Positions 7,989-16,925 of a stretch of DNA of 64,000 nucleotides are shown here, piece after piece. This DNA comes from Gleimia sp. 6138-11-ORH1. Lineage in GTDB: Bacteria > Actinomycetota > Actinomycetes > Actinomycetales > Actinomycetaceae. Both the position numbers and the translations under genes were made by a program. The stretch lies in contig NZ_JANUXV010000002.1 in the NCBI RefSeq assembly GCF_024814355.1, positions 186,001-250,000 on the forward strand, given 5' to 3'. The number at the start of each line of letters is the position of its first letter. Position 1 is the stretch's first letter. Under the pieces are notes generated by a model that ran no database searches, was not told where the DNA came from, and saw only the letters and a program-made list of their open reading frames with translations.

Positions 7989-9251
7989 ATGTCTAAGACT
8001 TTTCATTCTTTTAAGCTCTACAATTTTCGCCTGATTTTCACTGCTGCTTTATTCTCTAGTATCGGAATGTGGTTGCAAATCTTTTCCCAAGATTGGCTGG
8101 TACTTACCCAATTAACTAATCGGGATATGACGCAAGTTGGCTTGATTACCGCAGTACAATTTTTACCGCAGCTTCTATTTGCACCTTTTTCAGGCGTAGT
8201 TGCCGACCGAGTTAATCGACGTCGTTTTCTTCAGTTTTGCCAAGCTACCGGCGGGATACTTTCACTCACCTTAGGTACGTTAATCGTGACTGGTTGGGTA
8301 CAGCTTTGGCACGTGTATGTGATGGCCTTTTTAGTTGGTTCCCTGGGAGCTTTTGAAGGCCCCGCGCGAATGTCTTTCGTTTCTGAGGTAGTTCCAAAAA
8401 CTTCCCTTCCTAATGCAGTTAGCCTGAACTCAACTGCATTCCATGCGGCCCGCATGGTGGGGCCAGCTTCAGCTGGGTTCATCATTGACTTTGCCGGCAC
8501 CGGCTGGGTTTTCCTAATCGCAGGTTTGCTTTACACGATTCCGCCAGTGGCTTTCTTTTTCATTCGTGAAGCTGATTTGATTCCACGCACGGTGCTTCGC
8601 AAAGAAAAAGGACAGATTATCGAGGGATTCCGTTACGTCCGTCAGCGTCCAGAAATGCAAATCGTTCTTTTAGTGATTGCGGTAGTGGCTGGCCTGGGTT
8701 TAAACCTGCAAATGACGTCTGCTTTCATGGCAACTAACGTCTATGATAAAGCCGCTTCAGAGTATGGGATTTTTGGTAGTTTCATTGCTACCGGTGCGAT
8801 TATTGGTTCGTTAGCTGCGGCTCGCCGGTCATCGTCGCGTCTGCGCACTGTGATTGTTGCTGCCGGTGTTTTCGGAGTAGCTGAAACTCTCTTAGCTTTA
8901 GCTCCCACTTTCACAACCTTTATTTTGTTGGCAATTCCGGTAGGTTTTAGTTCACTAACTCTACTTATTTCTGCGAATGTTTTTATGCAGCTAGCTGCTG
9001 AGGAGCATATTCGAGGGCGGGTACTGGCCCTTTACGGGATGATTTTCCTTGGAGTTTCCCCGGTTTGTTCTCCATTTATCGGCTGGGTAGCTACCTATTT
9101 TGGACCCCGCTGGTCAATTTTAGTCGGATCTCTTTCTTGTATTTTCATCTCTATTGTAGCTGCCCTTTGGGCATACCGGTTTAGAAAGAGTCAGGGGATT
9201 ACTCCCAGACTATTTGACGTGTCCCCCTGGCGTCTTTACTCACGTGGTTAA
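7989..9251 (+). CDS. MFS transporter, EntS/DHA3-type exporter
   Basis: A 420-residue major facilitator protein with about twelve hydrophobic segments and no signal peptide. The loop between helices 2 and 3, SGVVADRVNRRRFL, is the MFS motif A (G-x3-D-R-x2-R-R). The N-terminus (FKLYNFRLIFTAALFSSIGMWLQ) and absence of a large central loop fit the EntS/DHA3 (MFS_3) branch, which exports drugs, siderophores or metabolites. The substrate cannot be read from the sequence. The ATG at 7989 has a GAAGGA site. It starts 28 bp after tRNA-Arg, which may share its promoter. Confidence 0.9.
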   Translation: MSKTFHSFKLYNFRLIFTAALFSSIGMWLQIFSQDWLVLTQLTNRDMTQVGLITAVQFLPQLLFAPFSGVVADRVNRRRFLQFCQATGGILSLTLGTLIVTGWVQLWHVYVMAFLVGSLGAFEGPARMSFVSEVVPKTSLPNAVSLNSTAFHAARMVGPASAGFIIDFAGTGWVFLIAGLLYTIPPVAFFFIREADLIPRTVLRKEKGQIIEGFRYVRQRPEMQIVLLVIAVVAGLGLNLQMTSAFMATNVYDKAASEYGIFGSFIATGAIIGSLAAARRSSSRLRTVIVAAGVFGVAETLLALAPTFTTFILLAIPVGFSSLTLLISANVFMQLAAEEHIRGRVLALYGMIFLGVSPVCSPFIGWVATYFGPRWSILVGSLSCIFISIVAALWAYRFRKSQGITPRLFDVSPWRLYSRG

Positions 9252-9334
9252 GGGGTTTAGGCAGGTAGGTAACTAAAAGGAACTTTCTGTCTGCGGGGAA
9301 GCGTTTTCACGGGCTTAGTTTTCCGTTCCGCAAG

Positions 9335-9380
9335 CTGGGTTCTGGCGGGCTGGGTTCTGGCGGGCTGGGTTCTGGATGGG
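9335..9380. repeat. 15-bp tandem repeat, about three copies
   Basis: The unit CTGGGTTCTGGCGGG repeats at 9335 and 9350, with a third copy from 9365 that ends in a variant. It lies in the 3' region of the MFS gene. No function is visible. Confidence 0.8.
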
Positions 9381-9422
9381 ATTAGTTTCCCCGAGGGCTG
9401 TTTCTACTCTTTAAATGATAAA

Positions 9423-9459
9423 AGTTGTGGCTCTGAGCATTTTGCTCAGAGCCACAACT
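9423..9459. terminator. Bidirectional terminator between MFS and CHAP genes
   Basis: Perfect 17-bp arms (9423-9439 and 9443-9459) with loop TTT lie between convergent genes. Confidence 0.88.
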
Positions 9460-9482
9460 AATAAGAATACTGCGTACCCATT

Positions 9483-10313
9483 TTAGTTAGGGTAAATGTA
9501 GGTTACAGCTCCCTGTGCGGTAGTTGGATCAAAGAAACCGCGGTAGTCACCGATATTTGGGTTTCCGTTAAAGTTAGCTTCCATTACGCGAATGGAGTTA
9601 GCTGAATTAACTTCAACAACAACAGCAACGTGGTTGCCTGACCAAACTGCAATAGCACCAACCTGTGGGACGGTACCAACGCGGTAACCCTGTGCGGAGG
9701 CATTCCATGCCCAAGATGCTGCATTGCCCCAGTTATTACCAGCCCAAGGAGCTAAAGCTTTAGCGCCCCAGGTGCACTGACCCCATGGGTAAGCGTTGTG
9801 ACCGTTATTTGCAGCCGGCTGAATAGAATAGTTAGCTGCCTGAGGGGTTCCCTCTGAAGCATTCTGATTTTCTAAAGCAACACGCTGGTGGTTACGGTTT
9901 GCGGCAATTTCGCGTTCGCGGCGTTCAGCTTCCTTTGCCCGTGCTTCTTCTGCTTCACGTTCTTTACGTTCGCGTTCAGCACGTTCTTCTTCTTCAACCT
10001 GATCCGGGGTAACTACTTCAACAGCTACCTGATCGGCAGATACCCACTGAAGATCAGCAGGTGCTTGAAGAGCGGGATTAGCTTCTGCCTGGAAAACAGC
10101 CTCAGTTACCAAAACTTCCTTAGAATCGTTCAGATCAAGGGAAGTTAGTTCCGCAGCATTGGCTACACCAGGTACAACTGCTGTCATAGCTACACCGGTT
10201 GCAGACAAAACTGCCAGAGAACGGACTGGGCTCATAGTGTTCGTCAAATCATGCAGCGGAGTCACTGGACGGCAAGCCCGACGGTGACGCGCCTTTGGTT
10301 TGGTGGAAATCAC
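9483..10313 (-). CDS. Secreted CHAP-domain peptidoglycan hydrolase
   Basis: A probable cell-wall amidase or endopeptidase. From the GTG at 10311-10313 the protein is 276 residues: a long basic N-terminal region, a hydrophobic signal segment (LAVLSATGVAMTAVVPGVANA), a Glu/Arg-rich coiled coil (about residues 105-140), and a CHAP domain with catalytic Cys180 (WGQCTWG) and His228 (GNHVAVV). The frame is open further upstream, but that part lies inside a c-di-AMP riboswitch, and AAGGAG stands 9 bases before this GTG, which fixes the start. Control by c-di-AMP is typical of actinobacterial wall hydrolases. A standalone signal-peptide start at the internal ATG (MSPVRS) is possible. Confidence 0.92.
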   Translation of the reverse strand: MISTKPKARHRRACRPVTPLHDLTNTMSPVRSLAVLSATGVAMTAVVPGVANAAELTSLDLNDSKEVLVTEAVFQAEANPALQAPADLQWVSADQVAVEVVTPDQVEEEERAERERKEREAEEARAKEAERREREIAANRNHQRVALENQNASEGTPQAANYSIQPAANNGHNAYPWGQCTWGAKALAPWAGNNWGNAASWAWNASAQGYRVGTVPQVGAIAVWSGNHVAVVVEVNSANSIRVMEANFNGNPNIGDYRGFFDPTTAQGAVTYIYPN

Positions 10314-10321
10314 TCTATACT

Positions 10322-10462
10322 CCTTGTGGCCTACGAGGTAAGCTGTCGGGTTCAAGGTGGAGTACCTTGGTCTCTTACAAGACTTCACCCCAAGGGATAA
10401 TCCCAAAGTTGGGTCCCCCGTACTCTAACATAAGTCTGTTTAACAACGATACCGTTAGAGTC
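10322..10462 (-). promoter_or_regulatory. ydaO-yuaA riboswitch (cyclic di-AMP)
   Basis: Read on the minus strand, the leader of the CHAP gene has the conserved blocks of this class in order: CGGGGGACCCAAC, TTGGGGTGAAGTC, and GAACCCGACAGCTTACCTCG followed by TAGGCC. A hairpin with arms ACTCTAAC/GTTAGAGT (10422-10429 and 10454-10461) flanks its 5' side. The ribosome site AAGGAG follows the last block directly. c-di-AMP binding normally reduces expression of the downstream gene. The outer limits are approximate. Confidence 0.94.
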
Positions 10463-10782
10463 TCAGCCAAATATCGATGTTAGTTCTACCTTTAGATGGA
10501 ACCTATTCAATAGTATAACGATTTGGACACAGACGTCATACGTTTAAGCCGAATTATGAGACAAGTCAATTTACGCTTGCGATTAACACCACTAAAACCC
10601 TTGATTTTCCAGTATTTTCAACTAATCTTATTAAAAATTTCCACTAAAATAATCTCTTAAATAGCTAGGCGGACACCTCATTTTAGAGGTGTCCGCCTAG
10701 CCGAGAAGTTCCCAAAAGAGTTAAAGGAGCTACCAGCTTTAATGAGGCCCGCCTTGTTTTACAGCTTTAGCAAGGCGCCACT
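10463..10782. other. Intergenic region between the riboswitch and dtxR
   Basis: About 320 bp, AT-rich in the middle. It should hold the promoter of the CHAP transcript. It contains the hairpin at 10664-10701 and a shorter one (CGCCTTG at 10750-10756 with CAAGGCG at 10771-10777) just beyond the dtxR stop. I see no gene in it. Confidence 0.6.
10664..10701 (-). terminator. Terminator downstream of dtxR
   Basis: Perfect 16-bp arms (10664-10679 and 10686-10701) with a six-base loop; A-rich sequence lies beyond it in the direction of dtxR transcription. Confidence 0.8.
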
Positions 10783-11475
10783 TTAACGAGTTACAAAAAA
10801 GTGAGCTTCCATCTCTTGAGGCAAGATAGCAACTTTTCGATCCTTAGACTCTTTAAGCTCCACCGAAATATCCGCAGAACCCTTTTGGAACGTCACGCAA
10901 ATTTCACTTCCGGGACGCACTCCCATCGCCGCCAGCCCCTGCATAACTAACGAGTCAGCTTGGATTGGCTCCCCAATCCGAGCAATTTTAAGATTACAGA
11001 TTGTTTGGGCGCCCTCGGCTGCTTCTTCACGTAACTTCGCAACGGAAACCCCAACAAAACCTCCCGCACTTGAAAGGGGGATAGGGTTACCGTAGGGATC
11101 ATGCGTAACAGAATCAAGTAGTTTAAACAGTCGTTCCTCTACCGCGTCAGACATAACGTGTTCCCACCGGCAGGCCTCATCATGAGCTAAACGCCAATCT
11201 AAACCAATAATATCTACCAGCAAACGTTCTGCTAAACGGTGTTTGCGCATCACTTCAGTTGCCAACGCATACCCCACATCAGTGAGTTTAAGCCGACGGT
11301 CACTTTCAACGTGCACCAATCCGTCTCTTTCCATCCGGCTAATCGTTTGGGAAACTGTTGGCCCCGAGTGCCCCAGTCGCTCCACTATCCGCGCACGCAT
11401 AGGAACAACATCAGCTTCCATTAGCTCGTAGATGGTTTTTAAATACATCTCAGTAGTATCAATTAGGTCACTCAC
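10783..11475 (-). CDS. dtxR: DtxR/IdeR-type metal-dependent repressor
   Basis: Iron- or manganese-dependent repressor. Residues 1-70 form the winged helix (GPTVSQTISRMERDGL), about 71-140 the metal-binding dimerisation domain, and the C-terminal 75 residues an SH3-like FeoA domain. The GTG at 11473-11475 is preceded by GGAGG at good distance. With this start the ligands fall at Met10, His79, Glu83, His98, Cys102, Glu105 and His106, exactly the numbering of Corynebacterium diphtheriae DtxR; the ATG five codons earlier overlaps the ribosome site. The preserved Met10/Cys102 favours iron. No typical 19-bp DtxR box is obvious near neighbouring genes. Confidence 0.93.
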   Translation of the reverse strand: MSDLIDTTEMYLKTIYELMEADVVPMRARIVERLGHSGPTVSQTISRMERDGLVHVESDRRLKLTDVGYALATEVMRKHRLAERLLVDIIGLDWRLAHDEACRWEHVMSDAVEERLFKLLDSVTHDPYGNPIPLSSAGGFVGVSVAKLREEAAEGAQTICNLKIARIGEPIQADSLVMQGLAAMGVRPGSEICVTFQKGSADISVELKESKDRKVAILPQEMEAHFFVTR

Positions 11476-11650
11476 GACTTTTGCCTCCAACTGATTTACT
11501 TGTCCTAACTAGTTCCACAATGCCATAAATTGATTCCTTTTCCAGCAGATATTTTTATGTTTCCAAAGGGCACCCCGATAACTTCTATCTTTTCCACAAC
11601 GCATTTTTCTTTCACAAAGAATTTTCATTGTATTTTCAAGGTTTTTCACT

Positions 11651-11663
11651 AATGATGTACCTT
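11651..11663 (-). repeat. GGTAC-family dispersed repeat, single copy
   Basis: AAGGTACATCATT on the minus strand, about 175 bp upstream of the dtxR start; identical to the core at 46294, 46351, 53921 and 58309. Confidence 0.75.
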
Positions 11664-11812
11664 CGTTTGGGGAGGGGCTTGTGTGGAGATTTCATTTTTC
11701 AGCTGCTGTTTTAAAGCACTTACCCCGTTAAATTTCCACTTACAAAAGCACAATAACGAAAGCTAGTCCTTACGAATAATGTTTAAGCTAGCTTATTTGT
11801 AGGCAAAATAAA

Positions 11813-11840
11813 CTGCCGCGCTGGTTTCCCAGCGCGGCAG
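11813..11840 (-). terminator. Terminator of the purine permease gene
   Basis: Perfect 12-bp GC-rich arms (11813-11824 and 11829-11840) lie 13 bp after the stop, followed on the minus strand by TTTATTTTG. Confidence 0.85.
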
Positions 11841-11853
11841 TAACCGACAGTGA

Positions 11854-13299
11854 TTAAGCAGAAATTCCCAGTAAGAGAGTCTCAATAGGTTTCATCATGA
11901 AAAAGACCACGAAAAGAAGCCCGATCAGCCACATGAGTGGGTGAATCTTCGCGGCCCGTCCACGGGCTACCGTGGTAACGATGTAAGCAATGAAGCCGGC
12001 ACCAATACCCACGGTGATTGAGTAAGCAAATGGCATGAATGCAATGGTGAGGAACGCTGGAATCGCGATTGCTGCGTCTTTCCAATCAATCTCTGCAACC
12101 TGCATCATCATTAGGAAGCCTACGAACACCAGAGCGGTTGAGGCAGCTTCAGATGGAATCATGGCAACTACTGGAGCAAATGGGATTGCCACGATAAATA
12201 GCGCGCCAGTCACGATTGAAGCTAAACCGGTGCGAGCGCCTTCACCTACGCCTGTAGCTGACTCAACGTAAGAGGTGTTAGATGATACGCCACCTAAACC
12301 ACCGGCAACTGCTGAGAGGGAGTCCACCAGCAAGATGCGTTGGGTATGGGGTGGGTTACCATTTTCGTCCAATAGGTCACCCTCTTTACCGATAGCAACC
12401 ATGGTACCCATGGTGTCAAAGAAGTCAGCCAGCATCAGAGTGAAAATCAAGAGGATAACTGCAACCACACCGAGTTTAGAGAAAGCTCCGAAGAAATCGA
12501 TTGCTCCCAGGGTTGAAAAATCTGGGAAGCTCAGAACTGAGTCTTTTAGATGTGGCTCGGTAAGTCCCCAGCCAGTTGGGTTGGTGCCATCTGGCAGTTG
12601 CACTCCAAGAGGGTGGATTGCTTCAATAATGAAGCCGAGGGCGGTGGAAGAAAGAATACCGATTAGGATAGCCCCTTTTACCTGTCGCACGTACAGGAAA
12701 ATGGTGACAAACAGACCAAAGACGAATACCAGGGCTGGCCAGCCAGCTAGGGAACCGCCGATTCCCAGTTCAACTGGAGTGCCCACACCCTTACGGATAA
12801 TACCGGCATTTACCAGGCCAATCAGGGCAATAAATAAGCCGATACCTACTGAAATAGCTACTTTAAGCTGAGTAGGTACGGCGTTGAAAACTGCTTCACG
12901 GAAGCCGGTCAGTACCAGGACGGTAATCAGTACACCTTCCCAGAAGATTAGGCCCATAGCTTCTTGGAAAGTAAGATTTGAGCCCAGGACTAGGGTGAAG
13001 GCAACCATCGCGTTTAGGCCCATGCCGGCAGCTACTGCCAGCGGGTAGTTAGCGAAAACACCCATGGCAATGGACATGACTGCTGCGATTAAGGCGGTGC
13101 CTGCCGCGATAGCGGGAATAGACAGCTCAGTACCCTTGGTTGCGTTAGAGAGGATAATTGGGTTTAGAACTAAGATGTAAGCCATCGCGAAGAAGGTGAC
13201 AATACCGCCACGTACTTCGCGTCCTACGGTAGAACCACGTTCAGTGATTCGGAAAAAAGCGTCTAAAGACGACCATTTCGTATGCTTGGTAGTTTCCAC
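11854..13299 (-). CDS. NCS2-family purine permease (AzgA/PbuG-like)
   Basis: Inner-membrane proton symporter for adenine, guanine or hypoxanthine. It has about fourteen hydrophobic segments, the N-terminal RGGIVTFFAMAYILVLNP and AAGMGLNAMVAF typical of the AzgA branch, and FDTMGTMVAIG in the second half. The start is uncertain: the frame opens with a TTG at 13335 that lies inside an inverted repeat, and no ribosome site is seen. I place it at the GTG at 13297-13299 because homologues begin shortly before the W/FF-x-I/L-TERGT motif. Expression could be set by the palindrome at 13333-13350. Confidence 0.88.
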   Translation of the reverse strand: METTKHTKWSSLDAFFRITERGSTVGREVRGGIVTFFAMAYILVLNPIILSNATKGTELSIPAIAAGTALIAAVMSIAMGVFANYPLAVAAGMGLNAMVAFTLVLGSNLTFQEAMGLIFWEGVLITVLVLTGFREAVFNAVPTQLKVAISVGIGLFIALIGLVNAGIIRKGVGTPVELGIGGSLAGWPALVFVFGLFVTIFLYVRQVKGAILIGILSSTALGFIIEAIHPLGVQLPDGTNPTGWGLTEPHLKDSVLSFPDFSTLGAIDFFGAFSKLGVVAVILLIFTLMLADFFDTMGTMVAIGKEGDLLDENGNPPHTQRILLVDSLSAVAGGLGGVSSNTSYVESATGVGEGARTGLASIVTGALFIVAIPFAPVVAMIPSEAASTALVFVGFLMMMQVAEIDWKDAAIAIPAFLTIAFMPFAYSITVGIGAGFIAYIVTTVARGRAAKIHPLMWLIGLLFVVFFMMKPIETLLLGISA

Positions 13300-13332
13300 G
13301 ACAGTAGGATGACAAATAATGACATCAGATTT

Positions 13333-13350
13333 CAATGTTGTGCCACATTG
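13333..13350. promoter_or_regulatory. Possible operator of the purine permease gene
   Basis: Perfect inverted repeat CAATGT-N6-ACATTG upstream of the permease. A seven-codon frame beginning ATG at 13345-13347 (MWHNIEI, minus strand) with an AGGTAGAGAG sequence before it overlaps the site. I do not recognise the regulator. Confidence 0.4.
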
Positions 13351-13396
13351 TGAACTCTCTACCTGAAAATATACTGAATAAGCTAGCGAAATTTTC

Positions 13397-14197
13397 TTAG
13401 AGCTGAGTCATTTCTAAATCTAGTTCATTTATCCGTGGAGGAGTGACTGGCCAGTCTGAACCTTGCTTAGCTACGTCCGTTTCTGAGTGTGCCCCGCAGC
13501 TGAAAGTGATCGGCACCAGCTTACCGTCCTCGGATGACCATTCGTTAGCACAAACTCCGAAATTATCTTTCAAAGGACCTTCGAGGGGAACCAAAAACCC
13601 GCAGGAAGAACAGGCGGAAGTTTGTTTCCGCAGTTTCGACTGGGTACGAGCAATTCGTTTCCAACGTAACGCGGTTTGCCCAATTCCTTTTGCAGACAGA
13701 GTCCTTAAACGCGAATAAGGCGGCACATCTGCTGGTTTACCGGCTTCTCGCAAGGTAGTGAGACGATCATCAACTGCCCTGTAGGGAAGAACATCATCAG
13801 GAGAAACGTCTCCGGGTTTCAACCGTTCTTCCCAAGGAATCCAAGCCGGCGCTAAAAGGGCTTGTTTACCGGGAAGTAAATCTATTTCACAAACGGTGAC
13901 AACTTTAGAGCGGGGTGCGCGAGCTACGGTTACGACCCACTGCCAGCCTACATAACCGGGTTTTTCGCAATTGAAAAAATGGGTGTGTAACCGTTCGCCC
14001 TCAACTTTACCTCCCAGGTGAGCGCCTATTTCTGCCGCGGGCACCACTTCAGAGATTATTTCTAAAATCTGTTGCCGTGCCTGCGCTAAAACCTTATCGG
14101 CTTTAATTTGTTTTGGCTGCACACTTTCACGAGCTGTTTTACCTGCACTCGTGTCCGTAACTTCTTCACTCAACTGAGACTGCTTTTTTCTGGGCAT
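13397..14197 (-). CDS. DUF3027 family protein
   Basis: A 266-residue actinobacterial protein of unknown function. The N-terminal 30 residues are charged and low in complexity. The middle contains FFNCEKPGYVGWQWVVTVARAP and PWEERLKPGDV, which identify DUF3027. Near the C-terminus CSSCGFLVPL and a later FSCGAH suggest a zinc site. It follows the cold-shock gene by 12 bp on the same strand, a pairing conserved in actinobacteria, so a role linked to nucleic acid or growth control is possible but unproved. ATG at 14195-14197. Confidence 0.88.
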   Translation of the reverse strand: MPRKKQSQLSEEVTDTSAGKTARESVQPKQIKADKVLAQARQQILEIISEVVPAAEIGAHLGGKVEGERLHTHFFNCEKPGYVGWQWVVTVARAPRSKVVTVCEIDLLPGKQALLAPAWIPWEERLKPGDVSPDDVLPYRAVDDRLTTLREAGKPADVPPYSRLRTLSAKGIGQTALRWKRIARTQSKLRKQTSACSSCGFLVPLEGPLKDNFGVCANEWSSEDGKLVPITFSCGAHSETDVAKQGSDWPVTPPRINELDLEMTQL

Positions 14198-14209
14198 TAG
14201 CCGTCACCT

Positions 14210-14587
14210 TTAGGCGTCAAAGTCATCAGCTACAGCTCTAAGTAGCTGCGCTATCTTATCTCCGTGTTCGGGGTATTTTCCACGGCGAAGCGAATCTGAG
14301 GACGCGTCTAATAGTTTAATTAGATCCTCTACAACGGTCACCATGTTTTGAGGTGAGCGTCGGCGTAGTTTTCGCAGTGAGGGTGCTTCTGGCACGATCG
14401 TTACGTGCAGAGCCTGCGGGCCGCGACGTCCATCAACCATTGAGAATTCAACGCGCGTACCATTTTTAATTGATTTTACGTCTGCTGGCAGCGCTGAAGC
14501 ATGCAAGAACACGGATTCCCCTTCATCACTTTCGATGAAGCCGAACCCTTTTTCGACATCAAAAAACTTAATCTTACCGGTAGGCAC
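14210..14587 (-). CDS. Cold-shock-domain protein with C-terminal extension
   Basis: Residues 1-66 are a CspA-type RNA/single-strand DNA-binding domain with RNP1 (KGFGFI) and an RNP2-like strand (SVFLHAS). Residues 67-125 form an extra region with a helical part (MVTVVEDLIKLLDASSDSLRRG) found in the long actinobacterial cold-shock proteins. It begins at ATG 14585-14587 with AGGAG just upstream and is followed by DUF3027, probably as an operon. It is divergent from the TPM-domain gene. Confidence 0.93.
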   Translation of the reverse strand: MPTGKIKFFDVEKGFGFIESDEGESVFLHASALPADVKSIKNGTRVEFSMVDGRRGPQALHVTIVPEAPSLRKLRRRSPQNMVTVVEDLIKLLDASSDSLRRGKYPEHGDKIAQLLRAVADDFDA

Positions 14588-14754
14588 TTTGCTCCTCCTG
14601 AGCCTCTACTTTTACATCTAGATTACCCTATGCCAAACAAGCATACCGTGCAAGTATGCAAACAGCAGTTATTGTTCTTTTTCTGGAACAAATGACAACC
14701 ACCTATTAGTGGCACATAATTAGCTCATAACCTAAAAATAAGGTAGGCATTTAT

Positions 14755-16806
14755 ATGAAGTATCAACGTAGCTCACTCTTTTTATCTTTCTTAGTCGGAC
14801 TATTCCTAACGTTAAGTTTACTTCCGGCTCAGGCAACTCGAAATATTATTATCAACGACCAGCTTACTGACCCCGAAGATTTCATAGGGATTCAGTACTC
14901 GCACCTGGTGCGTAAAAGCCTGGGTAAAGCCCAGGATAAAGGTGTGCAACTTTACTTTGTGGCCCTCCCAGTTATAGATGAACAACCTTTAACTACCTGG
15001 TGTGAAAATACTGCGCAAGCTTCCAATCTGCCCAACAATGCGCTTGTTTTTGCAATTGGGTATGAAAACCGCGTGTACGTCACCTGTAAAGGCTCTCAAT
15101 TTCCAGTAGACGAGCAAGAAATTACTAAAGCGACCTCGCAGGCAATAAAAAAACTAAAAAATAATCCTCTGCAGCCTTCCGATTTAGCAGGGGCTTTTGA
15201 TGCTTTCGCAATTTCTATTAGTGAAGGCGATATAAATGGTGCAGCCAGTTCCGCTAGCTCAGGTACTTCAACATCCTCAGGAAAAGTTACTTCTTTCATT
15301 AAGTACGGTGTGCTGGCTTCAGTTCCAGTAGCACTTTTTGCTTTCTTGAAGCTCCGCCGTAAACCGCGTCCCCATTCTGGTAGTCTTGCGTCTGTTAAAA
15401 CTACTGAAGAACTGCTAAAGGAAACGGCTTCACAGCTGATGGAAACTGATAACTCCATTCGCGCTGCCGCGGACGATTTAGCGTTTGCCCAAGCACAGTT
15501 CGGACAGTTAGAAACTTCCGAGTTCGCTGAGGCTCTCACTGAAGCCCAAACCTATGTTTCTGATGCTTTTGTACTCCACAGTCAGCTGGTTGAGCAAACC
15601 GATCAACGTTTGAAACGCCAGCAGGCTACCCAGATTCTTGAACTGTTAGCAAAAGCAAATCAGGCCGTTGCAGATAAGGTGGAGCGTTTTAATAAGTTGC
15701 GCACGAATGGGGCCAATCTTCCGCAGACAATTACTGATTTGGAGTTGCAGATTAGTGAAGCTGAAGAAAAGAACCAGGTAGTTCGTGCAGAGATTGAAGC
15801 CTTACGCACCTTACATTCTGATGTAGTTTTACAGTCTTTATTTGATAATCCGCAAAATATTGACAATTTGTTAGCGGCTGCTAAGAATGCGCTGGAAGTA
15901 GCCAAAGCTGAGTTAGCGAAGCAGTCCACCTCTGGCGAACAGGCGGCCCTGCAGCAAGTTACTTTTGCGCAGCGTAGCTTCGGGCAGGCAATTTGGCAGA
16001 TTAACGAGGTCATGTATGCTTCCCACGACTTGAATGAGGCGCCAACGCGGTTAGCTACCGCCATGTCATCTTTGGGTGCGGATATTCAAGATGCGCAGCG
16101 GTTGGCTCCTGGCCAAGCTGGCATACAGAGTTTAGTTACCTCTGCGCAAGAGGCTTTGACGCAGGCACAGCAGGCACTTTCGGGAGCTGGCGACGTGTTG
16201 GCAGCTTTAACTTCTTTACGTTTGGCCGAGGACGCTTTGGACGCGGCTTTAGCTCCTTTGCGCGCTGCCGATGAGCAAAGACAGCGCGCAGGTCAGCGGT
16301 TTAGTATTACCAACCAGGAAGTAACTGATTTGATCCGCCAAGCTGATGGTTATATTAACGCCCGCCGCGGGGGCGTCTCAGAACAGGCGCGAACTCATTT
16401 GGCCAACGCTGAGTTAGCGCAGCAACGTGCCGGACAACAATTACAGGCTTGTTTAAACGCTAATAAATTCGACCAGCAGTGTCTGGACGCTTGTTTTAAC
16501 ACTCTCTATCAGGCGAAAAGTTATGCGCAAGCGGCTTTATCAACTGCTTCTGAGAATGTGCGGACTTCCTATCAGCAGTACGGGCAACCGGGATACTCTC
16601 CTTCGTCTCCAAGAAACTCTCAGGCAGGGGGAATCGATCTGTTTTCGCTAATCATTGGTGGCATTCTTTCTTCCAGTGGTTCTAATCGAAGCAGTCATTC
16701 TTCTTCAAGTGGATCTGATTGGGATTTCTCTGGTGGGGGTTTTTCCGGTGGCGGATGGTCTTCCGGCAGTGGCGGATGGTCTTCTTCGTCCTCGGGAAGT
16801 TTCTAA
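14755..16806 (+). CDS. TPM-domain membrane protein with coiled coil and Gly/Ser tail
   Basis: A 683-residue envelope protein. It has a signal peptide (to about residue 27, cleavage near AQA), an extracytoplasmic TPM domain (about 28-160, with LVFAIGYENRVYVTC), a Ser/Thr linker, one transmembrane segment near 183-198 followed by basic residues, a long Gln/Ala-rich coiled-coil region (about 215-600), and a Gly/Ser/Trp-rich end. TPM proteins of this shape are common in actinobacteria and are thought to act in envelope or photosystem maintenance. A pspA homologue follows by 119 bp, so the pair may form an envelope-stress unit. ATG at 14755 has an AGGTAGG site. Confidence 0.88.
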   Translation: MKYQRSSLFLSFLVGLFLTLSLLPAQATRNIIINDQLTDPEDFIGIQYSHLVRKSLGKAQDKGVQLYFVALPVIDEQPLTTWCENTAQASNLPNNALVFAIGYENRVYVTCKGSQFPVDEQEITKATSQAIKKLKNNPLQPSDLAGAFDAFAISISEGDINGAASSASSGTSTSSGKVTSFIKYGVLASVPVALFAFLKLRRKPRPHSGSLASVKTTEELLKETASQLMETDNSIRAAADDLAFAQAQFGQLETSEFAEALTEAQTYVSDAFVLHSQLVEQTDQRLKRQQATQILELLAKANQAVADKVERFNKLRTNGANLPQTITDLELQISEAEEKNQVVRAEIEALRTLHSDVVLQSLFDNPQNIDNLLAAAKNALEVAKAELAKQSTSGEQAALQQVTFAQRSFGQAIWQINEVMYASHDLNEAPTRLATAMSSLGADIQDAQRLAPGQAGIQSLVTSAQEALTQAQQALSGAGDVLAALTSLRLAEDALDAALAPLRAADEQRQRAGQRFSITNQEVTDLIRQADGYINARRGGVSEQARTHLANAELAQQRAGQQLQACLNANKFDQQCLDACFNTLYQAKSYAQAALSTASENVRTSYQQYGQPGYSPSSPRNSQAGGIDLFSLIIGGILSSSGSNRSSHSSSSGSDWDFSGGGFSGGGWSSGSGGWSSSSSGSF

Positions 16807-16925
16807 TTTTTCCGTTTTAGCGTAGTTATTAATTCTCGCTAGATAATGACATATGTCTTTTTCACCCCTACAATAAGAATAATTCGAGCGGGAGGATCCG
16901 CTCACTCCTTCAGAAAGGGATAAAC

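Larger units (their letters stand above)
11476..11853. other. Intergenic region upstream of dtxR
   Basis: An AT-rich stretch of about 380 bp holding the dtxR promoter region and the terminator of the permease gene (11813-11840). It contains one copy of the AAGGTACATCATT repeat, on the minus strand at 11651-11663. I see no reading frame with gene-like features. Confidence 0.6.

Noticed and set aside
10314-10406. N-terminal extension of the CHAP protein
   Set aside because: The DNA is the c-di-AMP riboswitch; a ribosome site lies just before the GTG at 10313.
11854-13400. Purine riboswitch upstream of the purine permease
   Set aside because: The leader is short and lacks the conserved purine aptamer loops.
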